A stretch of 64,000 bases of DNA. Origin: Algirhabdus cladophorae (GTDB lineage Bacteria; Pseudomonadota; Alphaproteobacteria; Rhodobacterales; Rhodobacteraceae). Positions 53,169 to 61,575 of this stretch are shown here, one piece after another (the first letter of the stretch is position 1; each line of letters opens with the position of its first letter). The DNA lies in the NCBI RefSeq assembly GCF_044772865.1, contig NZ_CP173029.1:1116001-1180000 (forward strand). The letters run 5' to 3'. The notes beneath the pieces are model-generated. The model worked only from the letters and a program-made list of their open reading frames with translations. It did no database searches and was not told the DNA's origin. Position numbers and translations under genes: made by a program.

Positions 53169-53217
53169 GATTTTATCCCATAAATTTGGCTATGTAGCAA
53201 AACTATGGGATAAAATC
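53169..53217. promoter_or_regulatory. 14-bp inverted repeat upstream of the Lrp-type gene
   Basis: GATTTTATCCCATA (53169-53182) and TATGGGATAAAATC (53204-53217) are perfect reverse complements separated by 21 bases, ending 14 bases before the ATG at 53232. Positions and symmetry suit an autoregulatory Lrp/AsnC site; a T-rich promoter element could lie between the arms. Confidence 0.75.
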
Positions 53218-53231
53218 ACAAGGATACCCAA

Positions 53232-53693
53232 ATGGATGTAACTTACGATGCGCTGGATGCCAAAATCCTGCGCAACCTGCAACAAGACGCGCAACAAACT
53301 GTGGATCACTTGGGCCAAAAGATAGGTCTGTCGCGCAACGCAGTTTGGCGTCGAGTAAAACGCCTGGAAGACTCAGGCATCATCCGCGCCCGTGTGGCCG
53401 TTCTGGATGCCGAGGCGCTGGGTTTGGGGCTAAGCGTGTTTATCTCGATCAAAACAGCACAACATGACGCAAAATGGGCGGCAGCCTTTCTAAAAACCGT
53501 GCGGGCCTTGCCTGAAATTCAGGGCGCGTATCGCACGTCCGGCGAACAGGATTATTTGCTGCAGGCCCGCGTGCGTGACGTCAAAGCCTATGATCATCTT
53601 TATCAACGTCTGATTGCGCAGGTGGATTTGCAGGATGTCAGTGCAAGTTTTGTAATGGAGGAACTCAAGGAAACCACTGTCTTACCGGTTTAA
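53232..53693 (+). CDS. Lrp/AsnC family transcriptional regulator
   Basis: A 153-residue Lrp/AsnC regulator: DxxDAKILRNLQQDAQQTVDHL and helix-turn-helix LGQKIGLSRNAVWRRVKRL (residues about 25-45); effector domain with YRTSGEQDYLLQARV. Ends ELKETTVLPV, like the regulator at 34462 (EIKSTTMLPL). Monocistronic by spacing. Its own promoter carries a perfect inverted repeat, so it likely controls itself. Target genes unknown; downstream DUF6356 or the tgt gene are in range. Confidence 0.9.
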   Translation: MDVTYDALDAKILRNLQQDAQQTVDHLGQKIGLSRNAVWRRVKRLEDSGIIRARVAVLDAEALGLGLSVFISIKTAQHDAKWAAAFLKTVRALPEIQGAYRTSGEQDYLLQARVRDVKAYDHLYQRLIAQVDLQDVSASFVMEELKETTVLPV

Positions 53694-53703
53694 GGCAAAA
53701 TCC

Positions 53704-55899
53704 TCAGCGCAGCCGCAAAAGACGACGCACCCAAGGTCGCAAACGGATCCGGCGTCGTCGTGGCACATAGATTTTGCGGGTTTCAACGACCGGGGATTGA
53801 ACAGTGTTGGAGGCGTAGTCTTGTGGGGTTTCGGCAAACAGGCGCGCGTTGATCACTGCCTCAATATCAGCCGTAGTGAAGCTATCAGAGGGGGTCCATT
53901 CACCGCCTTGATCCAAGGCATCGATCCACTGCGCCACATCCGGGGCATAGCCGCGAGACGCTGAAAAACTTGGGTCATGTGCCTCAAAACTGCGCAAAAT
54001 TTTCTGTCTTGCAGCAGGGGAAAGGCCACTTTCATCGCCAGTGCCTTTGGGCATTGATTGATAGAGTGTCGCCAGTACCGCTTGCCGCTGGGCCATTGGG
54101 CCGCCCATTGCCGTGGCCAGCTGCGCCAGCTGGGTGGTGCGCCGATCAGGTGTTGGATAACGCGGCGCAGCTATGGCAGGCATCGATAAATCTGTGCCAA
54201 CAAGTTTCAAAAACGCGGGCCATAGTTTGTCTTGGGCCGTGGCATCTGCATAATCCAAAAGCCGCACCGGCGTGCCAAACGCGGCCTCAAAGGGTGCAAA
54301 AAGGCCCTCCAGATCCGTTAGGCGCGGTGCAGCATCATTGATGAATTCACCAAGACTGCGCGCGCCCATCGGGTTGCCGTTCGAGACCAATTCGCGCCAG
54401 AAGGCTTCGATTTGAACATCTGGACGGCGGATAACAGCGACGGCTTCAGCCGCTTCGAAAAAGCCAAGTGCAGAGGTCAGCTTGGCCAGCGCTGCATCGC
54501 GGTTTTCATGCATAGGGTACAGCATGTTTTCACATGAAATCAGCACCTTGCTGGCAGGACTTTGTGCAATCTCACGATGCAGTTCCTGCCACACCTCCAT
54601 CTCGCCCCGGCGCAGCGCATGCAGCAATCCTTGGTGCCCGGGAAAGCTGCCGACGCGACTGCCGCGCCCGATCTGGTCGTCAAACCCTGTACGCGGCACC
54701 AAAACCCCGCGCCGCAACAGGGCGTCGCGATGATGATGCAGATTGTGTTGAATAAAGGTCGTGCCAGTTTTGTGCATCCCAAGATGTAGCACCAAAGTTT
54801 TTCGCAAAGGTGTCATTGGGACCATTGGCTTTGCCGGTTTCGGGGCAGCGGCCGTCAGCACCTCAAAGGCCTGCGTAAATGCGCCTTCGCGCAAATACTT
54901 GTGCACTGCAAAAAACATCTCGCGAGAGATAAACCCCTTTTTGGTTTTCATTCCGATGCGGCTGATATGGGTCAGCATCGGGTCATCGAATATTTCGTGC
55001 CCAAAACTGTCGTCGCCCAAAAGTGTTTGGATCCGCTGCCCTAGGTCTGAGTAGTGGGCATCGGGGTTGTGGGCCAAGGCAGGCAAAATATCCATGTCCC
55101 AAATCAACCGACCAACCGAATTGAACAATTCGCGTTTTTCAAACCGTGGGGGCAGGGCACCACTGGCCACCTCACGTCGGATATGACCAAGACATTTTTC
55201 CAGCAACTGGACTTGCAATTGATGGATGTAAGGGTCTGTTTTCGTGACAGAAATACTCCCTGCGCGTCTGCGCCAAACCCGGGCTGGGGTGCCCAAATAG
55301 CTGATAGACTTTGCAGCCGTGATGGTTTGCAAAACGAACAGTCGGTCCTCAAATTTTTGCTGTTCCTCATCAAAGGCGAGATCATTGGCCAACAGAAAGT
55401 CGCGTCGGTAGAGGCTGGACCAAGATGAAGTGATAAATTGCGCCTCTTCGCTGCTCAGCAGGCCCTTGCTGGATTTGGCCGTGGTGAAAAACAGCCTGTC
55501 TCGCAGCAACATCTGAACTGCTGGTGTGCCGAAATTCGACAAATAGCAGGGGGCGTGCGTGATATCGGCGTGGGTTTCTTGGGCCATGTGCAACTGTTGG
55601 GCCAGACCATCCGTGGTGTAGTAATCGTCTGCGTCGAGAAATCCGACGAACTCGCCAATGGCTGCAGCAAGGCCAGTGTTGCGCGCCGCCGACAGGCCCC
55701 TGTTATGGGCATGGTGCAGGACGGTGACGTCACGGGGCAGGGAATAGCCATCAAACCAATCTTGGGAATAGGTTTCAGGGTTGTCGTTGACCACCAGAAT
55801 TTGAGTGTTGTCCAAACCCTGCGCCTTGATCGATTGCACGGCCATGTGCAGATAGGCCTCTTCATTATAAAACGGAATGATGAGGGTCAGATCAGCCAT
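53704..55899 (-). CDS. Family 2 glycosyltransferase / sulfotransferase fusion
   Basis: A 731-residue protein with GT-A first: LIIPFYNEEAYLHMAVQSI, NRGLSAARNTGL and FVGFLDADDYYT (DXD). After a linker of about 100 residues, from about residue 365, comes a sulfotransferase domain: LVLHLGMHKTGTTFIQ with intact PAPS loop KTGTT, later RRPDVQIEAFWRELV. C-terminal tail is very basic (VPRRRRIRLRPWVRRLLRLR). The order is opposite to the fusion at 2559-4928, whose PAPS loop is degenerate. Probable role: adding a sugar and a sulfate to one glycan. Cytoplasmic or membrane-associated. Confidence 0.88.
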   Translation of the reverse strand: MADLTLIIPFYNEEAYLHMAVQSIKAQGLDNTQILVVNDNPETYSQDWFDGYSLPRDVTVLHHAHNRGLSAARNTGLAAAIGEFVGFLDADDYYTTDGLAQQLHMAQETHADITHAPCYLSNFGTPAVQMLLRDRLFFTTAKSSKGLLSSEEAQFITSSWSSLYRRDFLLANDLAFDEEQQKFEDRLFVLQTITAAKSISYLGTPARVWRRRAGSISVTKTDPYIHQLQVQLLEKCLGHIRREVASGALPPRFEKRELFNSVGRLIWDMDILPALAHNPDAHYSDLGQRIQTLLGDDSFGHEIFDDPMLTHISRIGMKTKKGFISREMFFAVHKYLREGAFTQAFEVLTAAAPKPAKPMVPMTPLRKTLVLHLGMHKTGTTFIQHNLHHHRDALLRRGVLVPRTGFDDQIGRGSRVGSFPGHQGLLHALRRGEMEVWQELHREIAQSPASKVLISCENMLYPMHENRDAALAKLTSALGFFEAAEAVAVIRRPDVQIEAFWRELVSNGNPMGARSLGEFINDAAPRLTDLEGLFAPFEAAFGTPVRLLDYADATAQDKLWPAFLKLVGTDLSMPAIAAPRYPTPDRRTTQLAQLATAMGGPMAQRQAVLATLYQSMPKGTGDESGLSPAARQKILRSFEAHDPSFSASRGYAPDVAQWIDALDQGGEWTPSDSFTTADIEAVINARLFAETPQDYASNTVQSPVVETRKIYVPRRRRIRLRPWVRRLLRLR

Positions 55900-55911
55900 A
55901 AGACGGCAGGA

Positions 55912-56142
55912 TTACATGCTGACGGGATCGTCTGCGGGTTCGGGGTGATCTGTGTCGGCTTGGGTGTCGGCCTGTGCCTGTGACGTGGCCAAAATATCGG
56001 GGGGTGAGGCCTCGGTCGGGGTGTCTGAACCAGTGGAGGCCGTGTCATCCTCGTCCTCGTCTTCGGACACCTCAAATATCCCCGCAGCGGCACCTGCGCC
56101 AAAGCCTGCAATCAAAAGATAAAAAAGTAATTCTAAGCCCAC
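55912..56142 (-). CDS. Small acidic membrane protein, hypothetical
   Basis: A 76-residue candidate starting at GTG (56140-56142): hydrophobic N-terminus (GLELLFYLLIAGFGAGAAAG), then an acidic tail rich in Asp, Glu, Ser, Thr and Pro. It ends 12 bases upstream of the glycosyltransferase fusion on the same strand. Ribosome site is weak. Could be a leader for the fusion gene or spurious. Confidence 0.4.
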   Translation of the reverse strand: MGLELLFYLLIAGFGAGAAAGIFEVSEDEDEDDTASTGSDTPTEASPPDILATSQAQADTQADTDHPEPADDPVSM

Positions 56143-56353
56143 AACTGATACTCGAATCTAAACAACACTTGCTTGGACAATAACAGTTGACAGCTGAGCC
56201 GCCAAGAAGCGCCGCAAATTTAAGTTAATTTCCAGAGTGTTGGCTGAAACAAAAGCGGCGAAAACTATGGTCTGTACGTGTTATGATTAAGCCGTGGCGG
56301 AGCCCGCATTGCCGACATTGGGCCAAAGCCCCTCCAATTTTTGACAATGTCTG
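56143..56353. other. Intergenic stretch upstream of lon
   Basis: No gene supported. Leftward open frames are shadows. It carries the promoter region for lon, with the sigma-32-type element at its right end. Confidence 0.4.
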
Positions 56354-56382
56354 CTTGAAACCCTGCCCCCTGTGGCCCATTT
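56354..56382 (+). promoter_or_regulatory. Sigma-32 (RpoH) heat-shock promoter for lon
   Basis: CTTGAAA (56354-56360), 15 bases, CCCATTT (56376-56382) match the sigma-32 consensus CTTGAAA-N11-16-CCCATNT. The start of transcription would be near 56390, leaving about 88 bases of leader before the lon ATG. Confidence 0.85.
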
Positions 56383-56477
56383 TGAACCCAGAGAGGAAGC
56401 CATCCGTGTTGCTGCCCAGCGGGACACATAAGGCTTTGCCATCATAAAGGTCGAAATCGACCAGTAAGGAAAAGAGC

Positions 56478-58883
56478 ATGAACGAGCCTCTGAGCCCATC
56501 CTACCCCGTATTGCCTTTGCGCGATATCGTGGTGTTTCCCCATATGATCGTCCCCTTGTTTGTTGGTCGCGACAAATCTGTGCGCGCCCTTGAGGACGTG
56601 ATGAATGACGATAAACAGATTTTGTTGTCGTCGCAGATCGACCCTTCTGAGGATGATCCGGCTGCCGAAGGCATCTACAAGGCAGGTGTTTTGGCCAATG
56701 TGTTGCAATTGCTGAAATTGCCCGACGGCACAGTCAAAGTACTGGTTGAGGGAAAAGCCCGTGTTCGGATCACGCAATACCACGACAACCCTGAGTTTTT
56801 TGAAGCCTCGGCCGAGTATCTGACCGAAATGCCCGGCGATGACGACACGATGGAGGCGCTGATGCGCACGGTGTCGGCGGAATTCGAACGCTATGCCAAG
56901 ATCAAAAAGAACATTCCCGAAGAAGCACTGACCGCAGTGTCCGACAGTAATGAGCCTGCCAAACTGGCGGATCTGGTGTCTGGTCATTTGGGTGTTGATG
57001 TGGCTCAAAAACAGGAACTGTTGGAAACCCTGTCCGTCGCCGAACGCCTTGAAAAGGTCTATGGCCTGATGCAAGGCGAAATGTCCGTGATGAAGGTCGA
57101 GCGCAAGATCAAGACACGCGTGAAATCCCAGATGGAGCGGACCCAGCGCGAATATTATTTGAATGAGCAAATGAAGGCCATTCAAAAGGAACTTGGTGAT
57201 GGTGAAGACGGCCAGAATGAAGTGGTCGAACTGGAAACCAAAGTCTCCGAGACCAAGCTGAGCAAAGAGGCTCGCGAAAAGGCTGATGCTGAGATCAAGA
57301 AGCTCAAGAACATGTCGCCCATGTCCGCTGAGGCCACTGTGGTGCGCAACTATCTTGACTGGATGCTGTCTATTCCATGGGGCAAAGTCAGCCGCGTGAA
57401 AAAGGACCTTAACAAGGCGCAAGAGGTACTGGATGCGGACCACTATGGTCTGGAAAAGGTCAAAGAGCGTATTGTCGAGAACCTTGCTGTGCAGCAACGC
57501 TCCAAAAAGATCAAAGGCCCGATCATGTGCCTTGTAGGGCCTCCCGGTGTTGGGAAAACCTCCCTTGGGAAATCTGTGGCAAAAGCGACGGGTCGTGAGT
57601 TTATCCGCATCTCCCTTGGGGGTGTGCGCGACGAGAGCGAGATCCGTGGCCACCGCCGGACTTACATTGGCTCGATGCCGGGCAAGATCATTCAGGCGTT
57701 GAAAAAAGCGAAAACCACGAACCCGCTTATCTTGCTCGATGAGATCGACAAGATGGGGCAGGATTTCCGTGGCGATCCAGCCTCTGCAATGTTGGAAGTG
57801 CTTGATCCGGAACAGAACTCTACCTTTGTGGACCACTATCTCGAGGTCGAATATGACCTCTCGAATGTGATGTTCCTGACCACGGCGAACTCCTATAACA
57901 TGCCCGGCCCATTGCTGGATCGGATGGAGATCATCCCACTGTCGGGCTACACCGAGGATGAAAAACGCGAGATTGCGAAACAGCATCTTGTGGCCAAACA
58001 GGTTAAAAACCACGGGCTGAAAGAGAAGGAATTCTCGCTCACCGATGGGGCTTTGACAGGAATCATCCAGACCTACACACGCGAAGCTGGCGTGCGGAAC
58101 CTTGAGCGCGAGATTGCCAAGGTGGCGCGGAAATCCTTGACCAAGATCGTCAAGAAAGAAGCCGACAGCGTGGAAGTGACCGCAGATAATCTTTCGGAGT
58201 TTCTCGGCGTGCCGAAATTCAAGCACGGTCTGGCCGAGAAGGAAGATCAGATTGGTGTGGTTACAGGGCTTGCCTATACCTCGGTTGGTGGGGAATTGCT
58301 GTCGATTGAAGCGCTGCGCCTGCCGGGCAAAGGCCGGATGAAAACGACGGGTAAGCTGGGCGATGTGATGAAGGAAAGCATCGATGCTGCCTCGTCCTAT
58401 GTCCGCTCGGTCAGTCCGAAGATTGGTGTGAAACCGACGCAGTTCGACAAGATCGACATCCACGTGCACGTGCCAGAAGGGGCCACGCCCAAGGATGGTC
58501 CGTCGGCTGGTTTGGCCATGGTCACGTCGATTGTGTCTGTGCTGACAGGTATTGCCGTGAAGAAAGACATCGCCATGACAGGGGAAGTTACCCTGCGCGG
58601 CAATGCCTTGCCTATTGGCGGTTTGAAGGAAAAATTGCTGGCTGCGCTGCGTGGTGGGATCAAAACCGTCCTTATTCCACAGGAAAACGAAAAAGATCTG
58701 CCCGAGATCCCTGACAACGTGAAAGAGGGTCTGACGATCATCCCCGTTTCGCATGTGTCAGAAGTTCTGGAGCATGCGTTGGTCGGCACACCAGATGCGA
58801 TTGAATGGGACGAGGCGGCAGAAGAAGCCGCACTGGCCCAACAGGCCCTGGACGCAAATGCAGCGGGTGCAACAGCACATTAG
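56478..58883 (+). CDS. lon: ATP-dependent protease La
   Basis: An 801-residue Lon. N-terminal substrate domain (VFPHMIVPLFVGRDKS) and helical linker; AAA+ with Walker A GPPGVGKTSLGKS (about 354) and Walker B LILLDEIDKMG; protease domain with catalytic Ser676 in PKDGPSAGL and Lys719 in PIGGLKEK, 43 residues apart as in E. coli Lon. AAGGAA before the ATG. It degrades misfolded and regulatory proteins; the sigma-32 element upstream suits heat induction. C-terminal tail of about 15 residues is Ala/Glu rich. Confidence 0.97.
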   Translation: MNEPLSPSYPVLPLRDIVVFPHMIVPLFVGRDKSVRALEDVMNDDKQILLSSQIDPSEDDPAAEGIYKAGVLANVLQLLKLPDGTVKVLVEGKARVRITQYHDNPEFFEASAEYLTEMPGDDDTMEALMRTVSAEFERYAKIKKNIPEEALTAVSDSNEPAKLADLVSGHLGVDVAQKQELLETLSVAERLEKVYGLMQGEMSVMKVERKIKTRVKSQMERTQREYYLNEQMKAIQKELGDGEDGQNEVVELETKVSETKLSKEAREKADAEIKKLKNMSPMSAEATVVRNYLDWMLSIPWGKVSRVKKDLNKAQEVLDADHYGLEKVKERIVENLAVQQRSKKIKGPIMCLVGPPGVGKTSLGKSVAKATGREFIRISLGGVRDESEIRGHRRTYIGSMPGKIIQALKKAKTTNPLILLDEIDKMGQDFRGDPASAMLEVLDPEQNSTFVDHYLEVEYDLSNVMFLTTANSYNMPGPLLDRMEIIPLSGYTEDEKREIAKQHLVAKQVKNHGLKEKEFSLTDGALTGIIQTYTREAGVRNLEREIAKVARKSLTKIVKKEADSVEVTADNLSEFLGVPKFKHGLAEKEDQIGVVTGLAYTSVGGELLSIEALRLPGKGRMKTTGKLGDVMKESIDAASSYVRSVSPKIGVKPTQFDKIDIHVHVPEGATPKDGPSAGLAMVTSIVSVLTGIAVKKDIAMTGEVTLRGNALPIGGLKEKLLAALRGGIKTVLIPQENEKDLPEIPDNVKEGLTIIPVSHVSEVLEHALVGTPDAIEWDEAAEEAALAQQALDANAAGATAH

Positions 58884-58906
58884 CCCGCTGCATTTAAATG
58901 ATATAA

Positions 58907-58935
58907 AAGGGGCGTCCTTGGGGCGCCTCTTTTTT
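58907..58935 (+). terminator. Terminator after lon
   Basis: AAGGGGCG (58907-58914) and CGCCTCTT (58924-58931) form a stem with one mismatch, followed by T7. Confidence 0.75.
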
Positions 58936-59053
58936 GTTCAACGACCGTGCTAAAGGTGGCGGATGTTTACCGGTTCAAGCTAACCTATGGAAATTCCTAA
59001 ATTTTTGAACTATAGTTGCCCAAACAGAAACAATCCAATGAGGGGTTCCTCCA

Positions 59054-59443
59054 ATGGCGACTGCCAAAAAAACGACATCGACCAGTAAGACAACAGCGAA
59101 AGCGGCGACACCTGCAGCGCCGACCCCACCAGTTGCAGAGCCTGCGCCTGCACCCGCTGTGATCAGTGCTGCTGTGCCGGTCGTCGCTGGTCCCATGTTG
59201 AAAAAGTCTGAACTTATTGATCGGGTTATGGAACGCTGTGGTGCCAAGAAACGCGACGCCAAACCCGTGGTGGAGGCCATGCTGGCGGTTTTGGGCGAAG
59301 CAATTGCAAGTGGCGAAGAGTTGAATTTGCAGCCCTTTGGTAAGTTGAAAATCAACAATGAAAAAGAACTGGCCAATGGCAAAGTGCTGAACTGCCGGAT
59401 CCGCCAAGCCAAAAAAGCGATTGTTGAGCCACCTGTAGTCTAG
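59054..59443 (+). CDS. HU-family DNA-binding protein with N-terminal Lys/Ala/Pro tail
   Basis: A 129-residue protein. Residues 1-46 (ATAKKTTSTSKTTAKAATPA then Pro/Ala repeats) are an unstructured basic tail; residues about 48-129 are a complete HU/IHF fold (LKKSELIDRVMERCGAKKRD, and the DNA-binding arm LQPFGKLKINNEKEL). The tail resembles eukaryotic H1-like and bacterial histone-like tails. It would bind and bend DNA nonspecifically. AGGGGTT precedes the ATG. Follows lon, where HU genes often occur. Confidence 0.88.
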   Translation: MATAKKTTSTSKTTAKAATPAAPTPPVAEPAPAPAVISAAVPVVAGPMLKKSELIDRVMERCGAKKRDAKPVVEAMLAVLGEAIASGEELNLQPFGKLKINNEKELANGKVLNCRIRQAKKAIVEPPVV

Positions 59444-59543
59444 GAGCAATTGACGCGTAGCGGCAGGTGCGCCACTAAATTTTACTCAAGATGCACTTTG
59501 CCTCTTGCAGTCTGCCTTGGGACTGCGTTAAACGGCGCGGGTC

Positions 59544-59619
59544 GGGTGATTAGCTCAGTTGGTAGAGCGCTTCCTTTACACGGAAGATGTCGGGAGTTCG
59601 AGCCTCTCATCACCCACCA
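59544..59619 (+). tRNA. tRNA-Val (TAC)
   Basis: 76 nt: acceptor GGGTGAT/ATCACCC, D-loop TAGCTCAGTTGGTAGAGC, anticodon stem CTTCC/GGAAG with loop TTTACAC (anticodon TAC), T-loop TTCGAGC, and CCA encoded at 59617-59619. Confidence 0.95.
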
Positions 59620-59754
59620 TTTTCCTCACATTTTCGGCGAAACCTATAGCGCAGATCGCGGATATTTTGGTCCGTCGCGACATTCGCGTAAGTTTTGCAT
59701 AAACTGACGCTTGACGCGCCACTGGCTTGGCCTTAGACGAACAAAACGCAGAGG

Positions 59755-59831
59755 GCGGTTGTAGCTCAGTTGGTTAGAGTACCGGCCTGTCACGCCGGGG
59801 GTCGCGGGTTCGAGTCCCGTCAACCGCGCCA
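59755..59831 (+). tRNA. tRNA-Asp (GTC), copy 1
   Basis: 77 nt: acceptor GCGGTTG/CAACCGC, anticodon stem CCGGC/GCCGG with loop CTGTCAC (anticodon GTC), T-loop TTCGAGT, encoded CCA. Identical to the next copy; substrate of Tgt. Confidence 0.95.
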
Positions 59832-59870
59832 CTGCTTACCCTTGGATCTTGGGGCAAAAGATCCTGATGC

Positions 59871-59947
59871 GCGGTTGTAGCTCAGTTGGTTAGAGTACCG
59901 GCCTGTCACGCCGGGGGTCGCGGGTTCGAGTCCCGTCAACCGCGCCA
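59871..59947 (+). tRNA. tRNA-Asp (GTC), copy 2
   Basis: Identical in all 77 nt to the copy at 59755, separated by 39 bases, so a recent duplication. Confidence 0.95.
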
Positions 59948-60018
59948 CTTTTCAAATCAGACCTGATCCAAATGGGCGCCTTGCGGCGCATTACATTTTT
60001 TATTTGGCGCCCCTTCGC

Positions 60019-60059
60019 AAAGGGCTGCTCGTTGCAGAACAGCCCCTTGTTTCTTTTTT
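60019..60059 (+). terminator. Hairpin with T-run after the tRNA genes
   Basis: AGGGCTGCTC (60021-60030) pairs with GAACAGCCCCT (60037-60047), with one G-U pair, then a T-rich run (to 60059). It can serve tRNA transcription on the plus strand and, read leftward, lies after the M20 gene end. Confidence 0.7.
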
Positions 60060-60089
60060 CCAGAAATACTCAAAATCCCACAGTTCAAA

Positions 60090-61460
60090 TTAGGCGATCG
60101 CATGCAAGATACGCGCCCAACTTCTGATGCCTTTGTGGAAGCTTTCCAGATCGTATTTTTCGTTGGGCGAATGAATTGCGTCGTCGTCCCGGCCAAAACC
60201 AATCAGCATGGCGTCTGTGTTCAAATACTCCTTGAAATGGCCGGCAATTGGGATGGACCCGCCGCAACCGACAAAAGCGGCGGCATTGGGCCATTCGTCC
60301 GATAGGGCTGTGCGTGCCGCCTCAAACGCGGGGTGCGTCGTTTCCATTTGCACACCTCCCGAGGCGCCGTGATCCTGAAACTCAACTGAACAATCCTCTG
60401 GCAGCATCTCTTGCACCATAGTCCGGAAGTTCTTGCGGATCTCGTGGGGATCTTGTTGCCCCACAAGGCGAAAGCTGACTTTTGCGCTGGCTTTGGAAGG
60501 CAGTACGGTTTTGAAGCCATCCCCGGTATAGCCGCTGATCATCCCGTTGATCTCGCATGTGGGGCGTGCCCAGAGCATTTCGAGAGCAGTTTTACCATTT
60601 TCGCCCGCCAGTTTTGACAGACCCACTTTGCCCAAGAAGCCTGCGTCATCAAAGCCTAGCCCGTCCCATTGTGCTTTCAGCGCGGGATCCATTTGTGGCA
60701 CGCCTTTGTAGAAATCTGGGACAGTTATGCGCCCCTTGCCGTCGTGCAGGCTGGCAAGGATTTTGACCAAAACGCGGGCCGGATTCATAGCAGCACCGCC
60801 ATACATGCCCGAATGCAAATCAATGGAGGGGCCAGTTATGGTGATCTCTTCGCCCAGCAGGCCGCGCAATTGTGTGGCAATTGAGGGGGTTTTCGGATCG
60901 AACATGCCGGTATCACAGATCAGCGCCAGATCGGAGGTCAATTCGTCCTTGTTGTCCTTCATAAAGGGCACCAAGGAGGGGGATCCGCTTTCTTCTTCTC
61001 CCTCGAAGAAAAAGCTGATTTTCGCGGGCAGCTTGCCATGTACGGCATGATAGGCGCGGCAGGCCTCGACAAAGGTCATCAACTGGCCTTTGTCATCAGC
61101 CGCACCGCGGCCGCGGATCACTTTGCCGTTTGGCGTCTCTTCAATAGCAGGGTCGAAGGGGTCGGAGTTCCATAGATCCAACGGATCCACGGGCTGCACG
61201 TCGTAGTGCCCGTAAAACGTTACATGGGTGCCACTACCCTCTGCGTGGCCCACGACCATGGGATGTTTTGGTGTGGTGCGTTTGGTTGCTGCGACCCCCA
61301 TGGATTTTAAGTCGTCCACCAGCCAATCAGCCGCCGTATCGCAATCGCTGGCATAGGCGGGATCCGTAGAGATCGAAGGGATCCGCAGAAAGGTCATCAA
61401 ACGCTCAAGTGCGTTGGGAAGGTCTGCGTCAATACGTGCAAGTACCGGATCAAGATCCAT
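60090..61460 (-). CDS. M20 family metallopeptidase (dipeptidase)
   Basis: A 456-residue M20 dipeptidase: GHYDVQPVDP (His and Asp zinc ligands), GRGAADDKGQLMTFVEA, FFEGEEESGSPSL (Glu pair), CDTGM, SGMYGGAAMNPARVL and a C-terminal His in DDAIHSPNEKYD. Full zinc-site set. The start is ATG at 61458-61460; a longer open frame to 61751 has no ribosome site and lies in the divergent gene. Cytoplasmic; hydrolyses short peptides or N-acyl amino acids. Confidence 0.92.
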   Translation of the reverse strand: MDLDPVLARIDADLPNALERLMTFLRIPSISTDPAYASDCDTAADWLVDDLKSMGVAATKRTTPKHPMVVGHAEGSGTHVTFYGHYDVQPVDPLDLWNSDPFDPAIEETPNGKVIRGRGAADDKGQLMTFVEACRAYHAVHGKLPAKISFFFEGEEESGSPSLVPFMKDNKDELTSDLALICDTGMFDPKTPSIATQLRGLLGEEITITGPSIDLHSGMYGGAAMNPARVLVKILASLHDGKGRITVPDFYKGVPQMDPALKAQWDGLGFDDAGFLGKVGLSKLAGENGKTALEMLWARPTCEINGMISGYTGDGFKTVLPSKASAKVSFRLVGQQDPHEIRKNFRTMVQEMLPEDCSVEFQDHGASGGVQMETTHPAFEAARTALSDEWPNAAAFVGCGGSIPIAGHFKEYLNTDAMLIGFGRDDDAIHSPNEKYDLESFHKGIRSWARILHAIA

Positions 61461-61575
61461 GTTTAGGGTCGCCTTTCGAAACGTTGTTTTTCCAAAAGAG
61501 CCTAACAGGCTGACTTGAGCTGTCCAATGGGGCAGGGTATCGTGGCGGCAGTTTTTTGGTCTCGGGACGTTAACC

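Noticed and set aside
56442..58754. A 770-codon open frame antisense to lon
   Set aside because: Mirror of lon's codon pattern: low stop density on the opposite strand of a G+C-rich gene. No ribosome site and no family resemblance in translation (His/Phe/Arg rich).
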